Below, piece after piece: positions 5,496 through 7,009 of a stretch of 7,009 nucleotides of DNA (position 1 is its first letter; the number at the start of each line of letters is the position of its first letter). Source of the DNA: CAKOSP01 sp964372145 (lineage in GTDB: Bacteria; Bacillota_I; Bacilli_A; RF39; UBA660); assembly GCA_964372145.1 (NCBI GenBank), contig CAYJPM010000043.1, positions 1 to 7,009 of the forward strand, read 5' to 3'. Made by a program: the position numbers and the translations under genes. A model generated the notes under the pieces. It saw only the letters and a program-made list of their open reading frames with translations. It ran no database searches and had not been told where the DNA came from.

Positions 5496-7009
5496 ATGAA
5501 AAGAATTATTTTAACAGCTATATCGTTATTATTTTTTTTCATGTTTACTTCAAATGTTGATGCAAAAGCTTATTATGCTAAAGTAGTTGATATTACTGGA
5601 TATGCTGATTTACATTCTAGTCCAAGTGGTAGTTCTAGTTGGAGCGAAACTTTTTATGCTGATGATGTTTTAATACTACTTGATACTAATAAGTATAGTA
5701 GTAATTGGTATAAAGTACAAAGTCCTAAAACAGGAGCAGTAGGGTATGTATCTGCGAATTATGTTGTACCATATATAGATTATGAAACTGGTACAAATAC
5801 TCCAACACAAGCTTGTGAAATTGAACTATATAATGCAGGATTTAAAGATGCATCATACTGGCCTTATTTATGTTATTTAAAAGAACAGCATCCTAATTGG
5901 AACTTTGTTCCAGAAATGGTTAATGCAGATTTTGCATATTCTGTATCAAGAGAAAGTTCATGTGGTAAAAGTTATGTTTATTCATCAAATACATTGTTAC
6001 ATGATTCAACTTGTAATAATCAGTACGATGATGGCAAATGGTTTCCAGCTTCATCTACAGCAGTTGCTTATTATATGGATCCACGAAACTTTTTAGCTGA
6101 AAATTTCATATTTCAGTTTGAGTATTTAAAATATGATGAAAAATTAATTAATAATTATACTGGTGTTGTTACTACTATAATTGATCATTCTGAATTTTAT
6201 AAATATCATTTGAATTCAAATATAGCTCAAATAATACATAATGCAGGTAAAGATACTAATGTTAGTCCATCTTTTATAGCTGCTAGAATGCTTCAAGAAC
6301 TTGGAAGTGGTACTTCGTTATATAATTTATATAGTGGTATATATCCTGGTTTTGAAGGATATTATAATTTTTATAACTGGGGTGTTTCTGATAGCTGTGC
6401 GACTACTAGTGGACCAACATATTGTGGTTTACAAACGGCGCAAACTAATGGATGGAACTCTTTACATGCCGCTATAGCGGGTGGAGCTGCTAAAATAGCG
6501 GATTTATATATTAATGTAGGTCAAGATACACTTTATTTACAAAAATATAATGTTGCTCCAACCGATTCTTCTCAAATGTATGTTCATCAATATATGACTA
6601 ATATTGAAGCACCATTTAGTGAAGCTAAAACTACATATGCTAGTTATAGAGATTCAGGGTTATTAACTAGTGATAGTGCATATACATTTTATATACCAGT
6701 ATATTCTAATATGGATGGTGATATTGCAACTGAAGGTAATGGTGCGACTGGTGAAGATGGAAATGTTGATCCATCTATACTTGCTGTAAGTACTATAGTT
6801 ACTAGTTCAGGGCTTAAATATTCAACTACTAGTATAACTGGATTTGAAGTAGGTGTATCTATAGCAGATACACAAAGTAAACTAGAAGCTATCGCTGGTA
6901 AAGGTAATGTTAAGATTACTAATAAAGATGGTTCTGTTATAACAGATGGTATTATTAAAACTGGTGATAAGATTACTATTACTACAGAGTCAGGTGTTGA
7001 AACTGTTCC
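5496..7009 (+). CDS. Secreted SH3b-domain peptidoglycan hydrolase, probable endo-beta-N-acetylglucosaminidase (3' end cut by window)
   Basis: The frame is open for 504 codons to the window edge. A signal peptide (KR, hydrophobic stretch 4-18, then VDA) predicts cleavage after Ala23. A bacterial SH3 domain (about 25-93) probably binds the wall. Next comes a region typical of clostridial glucosaminidase-type hydrolases: HPNWNF (132-137), YYMDPRNFL with FQFEYL (192-211), then a lysozyme-fold-like core (about 239-350). In that core, ARMLQELGSG makes Glu268 the likely catalytic acid, and GYYNFYNWG is a hallmark. HQYMTNI and YTFYIPVYSNM (to about 405) close the module. A Gly/Asp-rich linker (about 406-424) leads to an incomplete C-terminal domain (about 427-504). 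Six mature-region Cys occur as three near pairs (107/126, 156/173, 301/310). AGGAGGT supports the start. It would cleave glycan strands during growth or separation. An amidase annotation is possible, but the motifs favour glucosaminidase. Confidence 0.88.
   Translation, partial: MKRIILTAISLLFFFMFTSNVDAKAYYAKVVDITGYADLHSSPSGSSSWSETFYADDVLILLDTNKYSSNWYKVQSPKTGAVGYVSANYVVPYIDYETGTNTPTQACEIELYNAGFKDASYWPYLCYLKEQHPNWNFVPEMVNADFAYSVSRESSCGKSYVYSSNTLLHDSTCNNQYDDGKWFPASSTAVAYYMDPRNFLAENFIFQFEYLKYDEKLINNYTGVVTTIIDHSEFYKYHLNSNIAQIIHNAGKDTNVSPSFIAARMLQELGSGTSLYNLYSGIYPGFEGYYNFYNWGVSDSCATTSGPTYCGLQTAQTNGWNSLHAAIAGGAAKIADLYINVGQDTLYLQKYNVAPTDSSQMYVHQYMTNIEAPFSEAKTTYASYRDSGLLTSDSAYTFYIPVYSNMDGDIATEGNGATGEDGNVDPSILAVSTIVTSSGLKYSTTSITGFEVGVSIADTQSKLEAIAGKGNVKITNKDGSVITDGIIKTGDKITITTESGVETV
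6774..7009 (+). other. Incomplete C-terminal beta-rich domain of the wall hydrolase
   Basis: Residues 427-504 read as alternating strands with Thr/Ser/Gly/Ile-rich turns, including GNVKITNKDGSVITDG and IIKTGDKITI. From memory, this layout (a 'kinked' V-x-x-x-D-x-x-G ... TGD-x-I segment) occurs in clostridial surface proteins just ahead of a dockerin-type calcium-binding repeat. The end is beyond the window, so neither the domain boundary nor any dockerin can be seen. Confidence 0.45.

Noticed and set aside
5905..6096. Plus-strand 63-codon frame
   Set aside because: It is an out-of-frame shadow inside the wall hydrolase gene, whose true frame runs open from 5496 to the window end with recognisable domains.

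Overview
The window is very AT-rich DNA from what looks like a walled low-GC Gram-positive bacterium (Firmicutes/Bacilli in the broad sense; an uncultured gut lineage related to Erysipelotrichia or RF39 would fit, but I cannot fix the taxon). The reasons are strong AGGAGG-type ribosome binding sites, extended -10 promoters, a lipoteichoic-acid-synthase-type enzyme, an LCP (LytR-CpsA-Psr) protein, a PASTA domain and an SH3b-bearing peptidoglycan hydrolase. Every tryptophan I decoded is TGG and TGA closes three genes, so the standard bacterial code fits better than the Mycoplasma code.

Layout. Positions 1-114 hold, on the minus strand, a complete tRNA-Gly(GCC) with encoded CCA and a possible weak terminator hairpin after it. 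Positions 125-188 are a compact divergent promoter region. Positions 210-4801 are a tight plus-strand operon of three envelope genes: an LtaS-like phosphoglycerol transferase, an unrecognised 202-aa single-pass membrane protein (4-bp overlap), and a three-TM LCP protein with an added C-terminal PASTA domain and acidic tail (0-bp gap). A 9-bp hairpin with a GTAA loop and T-tract ends the operon. It also carries the stop codon of a convergent minus-strand gene (4814-5353) for a one-TM protein with an extremely lysine-rich tail. A 142-bp divergent intergenic region follows. From 5496 to the window edge runs a secreted SH3b/glucosaminidase-type wall hydrolase, cut at its 3' end.

How the genes may work together. 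LtaS-type enzymes polymerise glycerol phosphate outside the membrane, and LCP proteins transfer lipid-linked anionic polymers onto peptidoglycan. An operon pairing them, with an uncharacterised membrane protein between, suggests a module for making or placing a surface polymer. The PASTA domain could direct the LCP protein to nascent peptidoglycan or muropeptides. The adjacent hydrolase is a separate transcription unit but belongs to the same wall theme. I found no CRISPR array, mobile element, riboswitch or phage signature. The less ordinary points are the LCP-PASTA fusion, a Ser at the usual Thr nucleophile position of the LtaS-like enzyme, the lysine-rich membrane protein, and the shared stop-codon/terminator hairpin.
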